The notes below the pieces were generated by a model. That model worked only from the letters and a program-made list of their open reading frames with translations. It had not been told where the DNA came from and ran no database searches. Made by a program: the position numbers and the translations under genes. From Fibrobacter sp. UWB11 (GTDB taxonomy: Bacteria > Fibrobacterota > Fibrobacteria > Fibrobacterales > Fibrobacteraceae), in contig NZ_FSRT01000002.1 in assembly GCF_900143015.1 (NCBI RefSeq), positions 1 to 64,000 of the forward strand: a stretch of DNA of 64,000 bases, written 5' to 3'. Positions 47,001 to 55,170 of the stretch are shown piece by piece. The first letter of the stretch is position 1; each line of letters opens with the position of its first letter.

Positions 47001-48236
47001 TCAGAAGATGCAGCTTTCAGGGTCTTCTAGACACGGATCAACCGCCTTCGAAGAACTGGACTTTTCTTCTTCTTCAGAAGAAGAACTTTCCTCAGGAATC
47101 TCTTCAGAAGAGGAACTCTCAGGCAATGTTTCTACGACAAGCAAAGCATCGAAATCATCTTCATCCAATTCATTACGATCACAGCTAACCGTTTTACCAT
47201 TCCAAGTGACCATAGGCTCAACCTTGGAATTCGGCCTTGTATACTTCACTTGAATTCGAGTGCTTCCAGACCCGCTGCGTTCACCATCAATCAATTCGGC
47301 AGTATCATCGCCTAACTTAACCCACTGATGCACACCAGAAAGTTCGTTTCCATTGACATCCACGATATACCAGTCAACCATTTCACCCGTAAATATCTTA
47401 CGCTTGCTTACAGCGCAATAGCCCTTCACAGAACTTGAAGACTGTGCCGACGAAGATTCCGGTTCCGAAGAAGACGATTCCGGTTCCGAAGAAGAACTTA
47501 CAGGATCGTCCTTGGCGGCCACCTTCACATTCTTACATTCGAAGCCCTTACCGTCAAATGTCAAAGTCGGAGCCACCTTTGTTCCCTTCGATTTGAAGGT
47601 CACAAAAAGCTCAGGTGTTCCGGTACCCGAAACTTTACCATCGACAACCCAGTTTTTGGCATCGTCGTCATTAAAGCTCCATGTGAATTCAGCTTCTTCC
47701 AAAGAGCCTTCATCCGGGACATAACGCCAGCTAATTTGATCGCCAATATAAACAACATCCGGCATAGTCAAGATGCACTCGCCCGAAGCCTTCAACTTAG
47801 CACTAGAGCTGCTAGCGCCACTAGAAGAGCTGTTCACTGGTTTAGAGCTGCTGCTCGACCCGCTCGGGCTGGATTTTCCGTCATTGGAGCTGCTGGAATT
47901 TGTTTTACCAGAGCTAGAAGACTTCGATGTAGTGCTGCTAGAAGAGTTCGAAGAAGCACTTCCGCCATCACTGCCCTTGGAGCTGCTGCTCTTTTTATAC
48001 TCAGCCTCGCAGCCATCCTTATGGCCTTCCTTGCCATTGCAGTATTCCAAGAATTTGTCTACAAATTCATGAACGTTTTTTTCGTAGTCTTTCTTCGTCG
48101 AATCAAGCTTTTCTAACAAATTCGCTTTAGCTCTTTCATCCACATCAGTGACTTCATTGATGCTTCCTTCGCCGCAGGCCCATAAAAAAGCCATCGCAGA
48201 CGATAATAATAACGGTATAAACTTTTTCCTTTCCAT
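47001..48236 (-). CDS. Lipoprotein with long poly-Ser linkers and Ig-like repeats
   Basis: From the ATG at 48236 (GGGGA upstream) it has 411 aa and lipobox LWAC. A charged helical part (about 25-85) leads into a serine/Gly/Lys linker (about 85-150). Two Ig/PKD-like repeats (about 152-240 and 270-355) each have a Trp and Cys pair, separated by an SSSEPESSS linker. A second acidic Ser/Glu tail ends with CIF. It follows mlaF by 22 bp on the same strand, so it may be an operon tail; the function is unknown. Confidence 0.78.
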   Translation of the reverse strand: MERKKFIPLLLSSAMAFLWACGEGSINEVTDVDERAKANLLEKLDSTKKDYEKNVHEFVDKFLEYCNGKEGHKDGCEAEYKKSSSSKGSDGGSASSNSSSSTTSKSSSSGKTNSSSSNDGKSSPSGSSSSSKPVNSSSSGASSSSAKLKASGECILTMPDVVYIGDQISWRYVPDEGSLEEAEFTWSFNDDDAKNWVVDGKVSGTGTPELFVTFKSKGTKVAPTLTFDGKGFECKNVKVAAKDDPVSSSSEPESSSSEPESSSAQSSSSVKGYCAVSKRKIFTGEMVDWYIVDVNGNELSGVHQWVKLGDDTAELIDGERSGSGSTRIQVKYTRPNSKVEPMVTWNGKTVSCDRNELDEDDFDALLVVETLPESSSSEEIPEESSSSEEEEKSSSSKAVDPCLEDPESCIF

Positions 48237-48258
48237 AATTTTCCCCACTTTTTAAAAT

Positions 48259-49053
48259 CTACTCTTGAGATTCCCCATCCACCGATATTTTTCGTTGCCC
48301 AGTAATGAACTGGTGCACATACGGATTACTCGTATTCTTGATTTCATCGACAGTTCCCACTTCGATGATGCGGCCATTATAAAGCATGGCTATGCGGTCA
48401 GCGACCTTGAAGGCGCTCACCATGTCGTGTGTCACCACGACAGACGTGACACCGAGCTTGCTCTGCATATCGAGAATAAGATCGTTAATCACGTCACTCG
48501 TAATCGGGTCCAGACCCGTCGTCGGTTCATCGTACAAAAGAATTTCCGGGTTCAGCGCAATGGCTCTTGCAAGCGCAACACGCTTACGCATACCGCCCGA
48601 AAGTTCAGACGGCATCTTTGTACGGAAAGACGGCACGAGGTTGATCATCTGGAGTTTTTCAGTGACCACATTCTGGATTTCCGATTCTGACATTTCCGGG
48701 TGATGTTCACGCAAGGCAAAGGCAATATTTTCGCCTGTGTCCATGGAGTCAAACAAGGCACCCATTTGGAACAACATTCCCATCTTGCGGCGGATCGTTC
48801 GCGTATCGAAGAATTCCGGCGTACTGATAGTCACGCCATCAACAGTCACTTCACCGCCATCCGGCTGCAAAAGTCCAATCATGTGCTTCAAGATAACGGA
48901 CTTACCACCACCGGACTTTCCGATAATCACCATCGTTTCGCCACGGCGAATATCGAGGTTCACGTCTTCAAGAACCGTTTGAGGGCCAAAGGACTTTTTA
49001 AGTCCCTTGAGTCGAATCGCAATGTCGTTCGGATCGATTTTTACATTCGGCAT
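48259..49053 (-). CDS. mlaF: ABC transporter ATP-binding protein of the Mla lipid-transport system
   Basis: ATPase driving phospholipid traffic between outer and inner membranes. Walker A GKSGGGKS (45-52), signature LSGGMRKRVALARAI and Walker B ILLYDEPTTGLDP are intact. The length of 264 aa is normal. It follows the permease gene by 10 bp. The MCE substrate-binding partner (mlaD) is not in this window, so the complex is completed elsewhere. Confidence 0.93.
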   Translation of the reverse strand: MPNVKIDPNDIAIRLKGLKKSFGPQTVLEDVNLDIRRGETMVIIGKSGGGKSVILKHMIGLLQPDGGEVTVDGVTISTPEFFDTRTIRRKMGMLFQMGALFDSMDTGENIAFALREHHPEMSESEIQNVVTEKLQMINLVPSFRTKMPSELSGGMRKRVALARAIALNPEILLYDEPTTGLDPITSDVINDLILDMQSKLGVTSVVVTHDMVSAFKVADRIAMLYNGRIIEVGTVDEIKNTSNPYVHQFITGQRKISVDGESQE

Positions 49054-49063
49054 AACTCAACCT

Positions 49064-49852
49064 CTAGAAGAACATGAACGCATCAAGAATAAAGTCAGAA
49101 ACCAAAATCATAAGGCAACTTGAAACCACGACGCTCATCGTTGCAAGGCCAACACCATGGGCACCCGGCTTAGAGTGCGTTCCGTGATAGTAAGCCAATA
49201 CAAAAATAATCGTCCCAAATACTATCGACTTGATAATCCCCGCCCACAAGTCCAAATTTTCGAACAGATACTGCATACCGGTCGAATAGGTGTAGGTCGT
49301 GATATCCAATGCAAGCACACAAACAATCCAGCCTCCAATCAACGCAAGCGCATTAGAAATAGCAGTGAGGCACGGAATCATCGTCAAAAAAGCAAACAAC
49401 CTCGGCATCGCGAGATAGCGGTACGGGTCAAGCCCAAGAACCACGTAAGCAGATAGTTCTTCTTTTTCTTTCATGGAACCGATTTCAGCAGCAACTGCAC
49501 TCCCCACACGTCCGGAAAGCACGATAGCCGTAAGGAGCGGTCCAAGTTCAATGAGCACCATTTTGCATGCGGCAGTTCCCACAAACTTGTCGGACACGAG
49601 ATTGTGGAATTCGAATTCAGCCATGATGGTTGCTACCATGCCCGTAAAGATGGACGTCACAAACAAGAGCGGAAGCGAAGAAACGCCAACAGAAATCATT
49701 TCCTTTACAATCAAGGAAGGATTCTTGTGCACATAGCGGAACTGCTTGAGTGTAACAAGCAGGATGCAAATGCACTCGCCCACGGAGGCGATTGCATCGA
49801 CAATCTTTTGCCCTATCCAGTATATCGGTTTCAGAATCAACGGCATCTTCAC
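49064..49852 (-). CDS. mlaE: ABC transporter permease of the Mla lipid-transport system
   Basis: 262 aa with about five to six helices and the MlaE/DUF140 hallmark ELGPLLTAIVLSGRVGSAVAAEIGSMK (in two blocks). It forms the inner-membrane channel paired with MlaF. It starts 3 bp after dnaB ends, so dnaB, mlaE and mlaF form one transcript. Coupling of the replicative helicase with lipid transport is positional only. Confidence 0.94.
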   Translation of the reverse strand: MKMPLILKPIYWIGQKIVDAIASVGECICILLVTLKQFRYVHKNPSLIVKEMISVGVSSLPLLFVTSIFTGMVATIMAEFEFHNLVSDKFVGTAACKMVLIELGPLLTAIVLSGRVGSAVAAEIGSMKEKEELSAYVVLGLDPYRYLAMPRLFAFLTMIPCLTAISNALALIGGWIVCVLALDITTYTYSTGMQYLFENLDLWAGIIKSIVFGTIIFVLAYYHGTHSKPGAHGVGLATMSVVVSSCLMILVSDFILDAFMFF

Positions 49853-49855
49853 CTC

Positions 49856-51277
49856 TTAGAAATCGCCGAAGTCGGCAACCTGCGGTCCACCGCCCTCGTC
49901 ATCTGAACCATACTGATAATCTTCGTCACCGCCAGCCTGCTGGTCGGTAGCATCGTAGAACGTCGTGTATTCGGGCACGAAGCTCATGTCGATATCTTTG
50001 ACGGAACCGTTACGGTGCTTCGCGACAATGAGTGTTGCCTTGTAGCGGTCTTCGTCCTTATGCGTCTGCACAAACGGGCGTTCCACGAACCACACCATGT
50101 CGGCGTCCTGTTCGATAGAACCGGATTCACGCAAGTCCGAAAGTTGCGGGCGTTCACGGCCTTTTTCTTCGACTTTACGGCTGAGCTGAGCAAGCGCAAT
50201 AACCGGAATACTCAGTTCCTTTGCCAAAATCTTAAGACCACGAGAAATCGCACCGATAGCGACGGCACGGTTTTCTTCCTTGCCGGTCTTCATCAACTGC
50301 AAGTAGTCGATGATGAGCAAATCAAGGTGGCCCTTGTGCTTGAGCTGGCGCGCCTTGCTCATGAGTTCCATGATGCCGAGGTCGGCGTTGTCATCGACAA
50401 ACAGCGGAGCCTGGTTAATCGGAGTCACGGCGGCGATAATCTTCTTGATTTCGTCAGAATTGAGCTTACCATTGCGGAGCCTACTCTGGTCCACTTGCGC
50501 CTGCGAGCAGAGCAAACGTTGAGCAAGCTGGATGCCGTCCATTTCCAAGCTGAAGAAGGCAACGTTCTTGCCGTAGCGAATGGCCGCATTTGCAGCGACA
50601 GTCATGGCGAAAGATGTTTTTCCAACACCTGGGCGCGCCGCAAGGATAATCAAGTCGGAATTCTGGAGACCGTTCGTAAGTTCATCCAGTTCCGTAATGC
50701 CCGTAGGCACACCTGTAATGCCGCCTTCCCTGCGATTGTTAATGCGTTCCAGAAGAGGCGCCACAAAGTTGTCGATAGACTTTAAGGTGTTGCGCACCTG
50801 GTTATCGGCAATCGCAAAGATATCACGTTCGGCATCTTGAAGCACATTGTCCGGAGTAGAAGCCGGGTCCATCGCCTGGCGGATAATATCGGATGACGTG
50901 CGGATGAGCTTGCGGAGCACCGCCTTGCTGCGGAGGTGTTCCAATTGCCACGGGACATTCGCTGACGATGCGACGGATTCCATCAATTCAAAGATGTATT
51001 CACGGCCACCGACAATGTCGAGCTTCCCCATCTTCGTAAGTTCCGCCGAAAGCGTCACGGGATCGATGGGGGTCACCGCCTTGTTCAAACTGCAAAGCGC
51101 ATTCCAAATCAACTGATGACGTTCCATGTAGAAAAAGTCATCGTCACTGATGGCCATCACAGCGACGCCCATCACTTCGGGGTCACGCAAAATACCGCCC
51201 AACAGGCAGCGCTCCGCCTCAACATCGGCGGGCATTTGGCGACCATCAAACGACTTGGAATTATTTTCTTCTGACAT
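49856..51277 (-). CDS. dnaB: Replicative DNA helicase
   Basis: Hexameric 5'-3' helicase at the replication fork. The N-terminal DnaB domain (VEAERCLLGGILRDPEVM) is followed by a RecA-like core with Walker A ARPGVGKTSFA, FFSLEMDGIQLAQRL and Walker B LLIIDYLQLM. The C-terminus is acidic. 473 aa is usual and no intein is present. Upstream is a 170-bp gap with REP-like repeats. A TATAGT box lies within a few nt of the ATG. Confidence 0.96.
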   Translation of the reverse strand: MSEENNSKSFDGRQMPADVEAERCLLGGILRDPEVMGVAVMAISDDDFFYMERHQLIWNALCSLNKAVTPIDPVTLSAELTKMGKLDIVGGREYIFELMESVASSANVPWQLEHLRSKAVLRKLIRTSSDIIRQAMDPASTPDNVLQDAERDIFAIADNQVRNTLKSIDNFVAPLLERINNRREGGITGVPTGITELDELTNGLQNSDLIILAARPGVGKTSFAMTVAANAAIRYGKNVAFFSLEMDGIQLAQRLLCSQAQVDQSRLRNGKLNSDEIKKIIAAVTPINQAPLFVDDNADLGIMELMSKARQLKHKGHLDLLIIDYLQLMKTGKEENRAVAIGAISRGLKILAKELSIPVIALAQLSRKVEEKGRERPQLSDLRESGSIEQDADMVWFVERPFVQTHKDEDRYKATLIVAKHRNGSVKDIDMSFVPEYTTFYDATDQQAGGDEDYQYGSDDEGGGPQVADFGDF

Positions 51278-51366
51278 AACTATACCGATTTAAATATACA
51301 ATAAAAATTTACACAGGACCTTTAGTGACAGCGCAAAAGCGGGGGGAAATGTGCCATAAATGGCGA

Positions 51367-51418
51367 CCCCGTCCCGGAACAGAGTCCGGGATGACATTGC
51401 GTCCGAGGTGACAATGCA
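51367..51418. repeat. Tandem REP-like repeats upstream of dnaB
   Basis: CGTCCCGGAACAGAGTCCGGG with ATGACATTG, then TCCGAGGTGACAATGCAAAG. Confidence 0.6.
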
Positions 51419-51447
51419 AAGTGAAAATGCGCGGGGGTATGCGCGGG

Positions 51448-52386
51448 CTACTTGGCGGCGGTGAAAAGGCCGCTACGCGGAATATGAACTTTCCACGTGA
51501 GCCATTTAAGCTGTTTGTCCGTTGTCATCGCATAGGCATCGACAAGCGAAACAGTCTTTGTGCCGTTGAAGTCGAGCGCTGTACCGGCGAGATCATTGAA
51601 GTTCTTGCCCTTGCTGAACACGTCATAGAAAAGCGGTTCACCAAAGGTTATCATGATTTCAGGTGCAATAAAGGAAAGTTCCTTTGTTAGCATTCGGCGG
51701 AGCGAGGCGAGCAGGATCGGAGATAGTGCTCGCGGAGCATCCTTGTAGAAATACGTGACGCCAAGAGATTCCGGAGCGTAGCCGAGGCTTCCGAACAAAC
51801 GCACAAGCATTTCGCCGGTGGGAGACTGGAAAAAGTTGCCAATCTGTTCGCCCTGTTTGGGAGCAGCAAGGAGAATTAAAAGACGCGGGTGCTCCGGGCC
51901 AGCGTAGCGAACAACGTTCGCAGTACGCGCGTAGAGAGCATCTGTCTTGAGCGCATCGTAGAAGGCGCCGATGGAATCGGCGAGTTCGTACGCGGCAGTC
52001 GTCTTCTTGACGGCACGCGGAGCAATGGTGAGACCCGCATCGAGCTTTGGCGCCGGGGCCGGCGCGGGTTGCGCGGGAGCGCCAAATGCAGACTGCTGAA
52101 AAGCGGGCTGTACCGGATTTGCAAATGGTGCGGGATTCGAGGGGAACGGCGATTGTTGTGGAATCGGCGCCGGGTTCTTCGGAATCGAAGGCTGCGGGAA
52201 TGGCGCCGGATTCGCCGGACGCATCATTTGCGGCATCGGATTCGCAGGGCGCGGAGCCCCAGCAGGAACGACAGACTTTTTGCGAGTCAATGTCCATGGT
52301 TCATCAAGGAGCAAGTCCTCCTCGCCCATGTCCATTTGGCCTTGCAGATATTTGCGAAGTTCGCTAAAATCAAATTCTTCGGGCAT
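51448..52386 (-). CDS. Uracil-DNA glycosylase-fold protein with Pro-rich linker
   Basis: 312 aa. The N-terminal 35 residues are followed by a Pro/Ala/Asn/Gln-rich low-complexity linker (about 40-120). A C-terminal domain (about 135-308) has the secondary-structure order of UDG family 4/5 proteins: LLILLAAPKQGEQIGNFF, GEMLVRLFGSLGY, VTYFYKDAP, EIMITFGEPLFYDVF. The usual GEAPG active-site loop is altered to AAPKQGE, so activity is uncertain. GAGGA precedes the ATG. The gene lies 9 bp after coaBC on the same strand. Confidence 0.6.
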   Translation of the reverse strand: MPEEFDFSELRKYLQGQMDMGEEDLLLDEPWTLTRKKSVVPAGAPRPANPMPQMMRPANPAPFPQPSIPKNPAPIPQQSPFPSNPAPFANPVQPAFQQSAFGAPAQPAPAPAPKLDAGLTIAPRAVKKTTAAYELADSIGAFYDALKTDALYARTANVVRYAGPEHPRLLILLAAPKQGEQIGNFFQSPTGEMLVRLFGSLGYAPESLGVTYFYKDAPRALSPILLASLRRMLTKELSFIAPEIMITFGEPLFYDVFSKGKNFNDLAGTALDFNGTKTVSLVDAYAMTTDKQLKWLTWKVHIPRSGLFTAAK

Positions 52387-52395
52387 GTCGTTCCT

Positions 52396-53748
52396 CTAAA
52401 CGTTCTTTAACTTATCTAGGCTAAAATCTACAATTTCTTGCGCCAAATCGATTTTTGAGCCCATCTTCATCTCGGGAATTTCAACCTCGGTAGCGTTACA
52501 AGAGTCACCGGAATCCTGTACATTGCGAGAATCGCCGGGAACATTACAAGAGTCACCGGGAACTGCCGCGCGAATCAAAGTATAACGGACTTCATCAAAA
52601 CCGAAACCGCTGTTCGCTGCGACAGGGGCATTGAGGAGGAGCGCATCGGCGCCGCTCTTCTTGAGCTTTTCTGCCGCATGTTCCTTGAAGTGGTCCGTTT
52701 CTAGCGCAAAACCGACTATCACTTGATCTGCACGCTTTTGCGCGACGCTATCGCGCAAGATGTTCGGATTCGGCTCGAGTTCCAAGACGAGCTGGCTACG
52801 GCTATCCTTGATTTTTTCGGTAGCGGCAACCTTCGGACGGTAATCGGCCACGGCAGCACAATGCACGAGCACATCGGCATTTTTCATCTGTTCGAGAACG
52901 GCCTTGTGCATGTCGCAAGCGCTCTTGATTTTTGTCACGTGGACAGCACCTGGAAATTCGGCTTCCATCGGGCCCGCGACAACGCTCACGTTAAAGCCAT
53001 TTGCAAGGAACGTCGCAGCGATTGCAACAGCAGTCTTTCCGCTGCTGCGGTTGCTAATATAACGCACGGGGTCAATCGCTTCTTCGGTGCGGCCAGCCGT
53101 AATGAGAACCTTCTTGCCGTAACCGGGAAGCGTCGGATCCACTTCATTTTCAGCAGGAAGAGTTTGAAGATCCTTCGACTTCGCGCGCGGCGCTTCGCTC
53201 AGGATGACACTACTAGCTTCTAAATAAGCGACAATTTCAGCGGGGTCGAGGAGACGGCCTTTGCCGACTTCGCCACAGGCAAGTTCGCCCGCAGGGCTGT
53301 CCATCACGAACGTATTTTCAAAACTACGAAGCGTTTCAAGATTGCGCTTGACCGCCGGAGAATTGAACATCGCGACATTCATCGCAGGGGCGATAAAACG
53401 CGGGCCCGTGCAGCTCATAAAGCAGAGGCTCACAGGGTCATCGGCAATGCCATAGACGAACTTTCCGATGACATTTGCGGTCGCCGGAACGACGAGATAA
53501 AGGTCGGCCCAACGCGGGAAATCGATATGCTGGAAAGGACGCGCTTCGACGGCGCCATTTTTCAGGTAAACCGGGCACTTGGATAGGCTAGCAAACGTAA
53601 GCGGGGCCACGAACTGTGTAGCGGCTTCGGTCATGCAGACGCGCACTTCGGCGCCTTTCTTTTGCAACAGGCGCAAAAGTTCACAAGACTTGTAGGCGGC
53701 AATTCCGCCCGAGACTCCAAGAAGAATTTTCTTTCCAGCGAGATTCAT
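52396..53748 (-). CDS. coaBC: Bifunctional phosphopantothenoylcysteine decarboxylase/phosphopantothenate-cysteine ligase
   Basis: Two consecutive coenzyme A steps. The CoaC half has GGIAAYKSCELLR, PAMNVAM and ACGEVGKGR (active-site Cys). The CoaB half has ITAGRTEEAIDPVRYISNRSSGK in order and NPNILRD. The 450-aa protein has two odd inserts. The interdomain linker (about residues 180-195) is the translation of a REP-like repeat, and near the C-terminus three GDS(C/R)N units break the sequence between YTLIRAA and the closing MGSKIDLAQEI. A TATCTT box lies 7 nt before the ATG. Confidence 0.94.
   Translation of the reverse strand: MNLAGKKILLGVSGGIAAYKSCELLRLLQKKGAEVRVCMTEAATQFVAPLTFASLSKCPVYLKNGAVEARPFQHIDFPRWADLYLVVPATANVIGKFVYGIADDPVSLCFMSCTGPRFIAPAMNVAMFNSPAVKRNLETLRSFENTFVMDSPAGELACGEVGKGRLLDPAEIVAYLEASSVILSEAPRAKSKDLQTLPAENEVDPTLPGYGKKVLITAGRTEEAIDPVRYISNRSSGKTAVAIAATFLANGFNVSVVAGPMEAEFPGAVHVTKIKSACDMHKAVLEQMKNADVLVHCAAVADYRPKVAATEKIKDSRSQLVLELEPNPNILRDSVAQKRADQVIVGFALETDHFKEHAAEKLKKSGADALLLNAPVAANSGFGFDEVRYTLIRAAVPGDSCNVPGDSRNVQDSGDSCNATEVEIPEMKMGSKIDLAQEIVDFSLDKLKNV
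52495..52564 (-). repeat. Triplicated 21/27-nt repeat inside coaBC
   Basis: Three copies of a TTACAAGAGTCACCGG-like unit (plus strand), starting at about 52495, 52522 and 52543, encode PGDSCN, PGDSRN and SGDSCN. It lies in a variable region near the CoaB C-terminus. Confidence 0.65.
53167..53210. repeat. REP-like repeat inside the coaBC linker
   Basis: AGATCCTTCGACTTCGCGCG through GCGCTTCGCTCAGGATGACA, the GCTTCGCTC subtype. Read on the minus strand it encodes VILSEAPRAKSKDLQ in frame. Confidence 0.75.
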
Positions 53749-53778
53749 GAAGTGCAAGATAGAAAAATAAAGAGAAAT

Positions 53779-53813
53779 AGCTTAGTTCATAGTCATTGGT
53801 CAATAGTCATTAG
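53779..53813. repeat. Heptamer-type repeat upstream of coaBC
   Basis: TAGTTCATAGTCATTGGTCA followed by ATAGTCATTAGAG, in the coaBC promoter region. Confidence 0.55.
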
Positions 53814-53913
53814 AGATTTCCGTGATTCGAGCTGTGCAAGGAGTCCCCCAGCACTAAGGGATTCTTCTTTATGTCATGCCCGCGAAAGCACGCACCTCCA
53901 TCTTGTATCGAAA

Positions 53914-53946
53914 GGAGATTCCCGGTCGGAGCCGGGAATGACATGC
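53914..53946. repeat. REP-like repeat
   Basis: GAGATTCCCGGTCGGAGCCG, GGAATGACATGC; nearly identical to the copy at 13931. The rest of the 269-bp gap (53749-54017) holds no gene that I can see. Confidence 0.65.
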
Positions 53947-54017
53947 AATGGTATCAAGCGAGAGGTCTCTTGTGATCTCACATCATGCTCCGTTAGGGGA
54001 ACGACAAATTAACAAGG

Positions 54018-55088
54018 TCAAGGAGACTGAGCAAAGCGTGAGAAGAATTTCACAACGGCATCGCTTATCCGCTTTAAAATCCAAGAAGCAATTAATATGA
54101 CGCCCATAGTTAGACCAAGCAGTACCATGACATTCCATTCCGTAAAGTTCCAGTGCATTCTTTCGAAAATCTTGACAAAAGCCATTTGAGCCCATACAAT
54201 GCCCACATGCTGCACTAAAAATACGCAATACGAAAGCGTCGCAAGTTTTTGAACAGTAAGGTCAATCATCTTATAACGCAACAGGAACGGGGCTACATAT
54301 AACACCACCACAAACAGAGCAATGGCGGCTACAGCCCCCAAGCAATCTGTATTGATTCGACCGGGGATATCGACAAACGTGAGCACAACAAACACTACAG
54401 CCGAAACCAAAACGAGTCGCAAATCTTTTAAACGATCCAAGTTTTCGACCAGCATAAAACCGATGCAAAATTTCAAAGATAAAGTCACAGGTAAGGCACC
54501 AAACACATCATCATATTCTGCAGGAATCAAGTATTGACAAGAATAAAGCACCGCAAGAGTAGACAATGTCAAATAAGGCCTATGATGGTAGCATTTGGCA
54601 AGCAACGGGAACAATAAGTACAAAATTACAATGGCCCCAACAAACCAATCACCGCAAAAAACATAGGTATCAACGCCATACTGCCGAACGTAGCCATCAA
54701 AGCCCACTATCGTAAACAACAGCTTAAGCGGATGCCCCATAAAGAATACGTTGCCATCCGCCATAAAATGGCGGATCATCGTCAAGGGAATATAAAGGCT
54801 CAAAATCCAAAACGGCGGATAGATTGTCTTGAAACGCTTTATATAAAATTCTTTAAAAGCACCTTTTTCAGAAAAACCGATTGTTCCATACTTTTTATAA
54901 AGTAGCCCTCCTGAAAGAGCTATAAAAAGTGTAACAGCAATATTCCCAAAATCATAGTTTACTGTTGTGCAGAACAAATTAAAGCAAGGGATACCCTCTG
55001 CTACATATTGCAATGCGAAATGGTATGTAACCACAAACAACATCGCCAACACACGCAAAACATCTAATTCTTGAATACGTTTTTGCAT
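54018..55088 (-). CDS. Acyltransferase family 3 membrane protein
   Basis: 356 aa with about ten helices. The N-terminus ELDVLRVLAMLFVVTYHFAL carries the Arg and His typical of the acyltransferase 3 (OafA/WecH-like) family. Such enzymes O-acetylate cell-surface sugars in the inner membrane; the acceptor is unknown. The gene stands alone between REP-like repeats and the rpsA terminator, with a TATTTT box 6 nt before the ATG and no Shine-Dalgarno. Confidence 0.88.
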   Translation of the reverse strand: MQKRIQELDVLRVLAMLFVVTYHFALQYVAEGIPCFNLFCTTVNYDFGNIAVTLFIALSGGLLYKKYGTIGFSEKGAFKEFYIKRFKTIYPPFWILSLYIPLTMIRHFMADGNVFFMGHPLKLLFTIVGFDGYVRQYGVDTYVFCGDWFVGAIVILYLLFPLLAKCYHHRPYLTLSTLAVLYSCQYLIPAEYDDVFGALPVTLSLKFCIGFMLVENLDRLKDLRLVLVSAVVFVVLTFVDIPGRINTDCLGAVAAIALFVVVLYVAPFLLRYKMIDLTVQKLATLSYCVFLVQHVGIVWAQMAFVKIFERMHWNFTEWNVMVLLGLTMGVILIASWILKRISDAVVKFFSRFAQSP

Positions 55089-55111
55089 AAAGTTAAAATA
55101 GCAAACTAATT

Positions 55112-55144
55112 AAAAAAAGAAATCCCACAGTTGCCTGCGGGATT
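55112..55144 (-). terminator. Terminator of rpsA
   Basis: On the minus strand AATCCCGCAG / CTGTGGGATT with a 4-nt loop is followed by TCTTTTTTT. Confidence 0.75.
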
Positions 55145-55170
55145 CCTTTAAGCTTTAGTTTGAAACCAAA

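Noticed and set aside
47001-48236. Poly-Ser tracts as assembly artefact or simple-repeat expansion
   Set aside because: Serine codons are mixed and interrupted by other residues, and the same linker type appears in the 45595 lipoprotein and the M6 protease, so they are genuine linkers.
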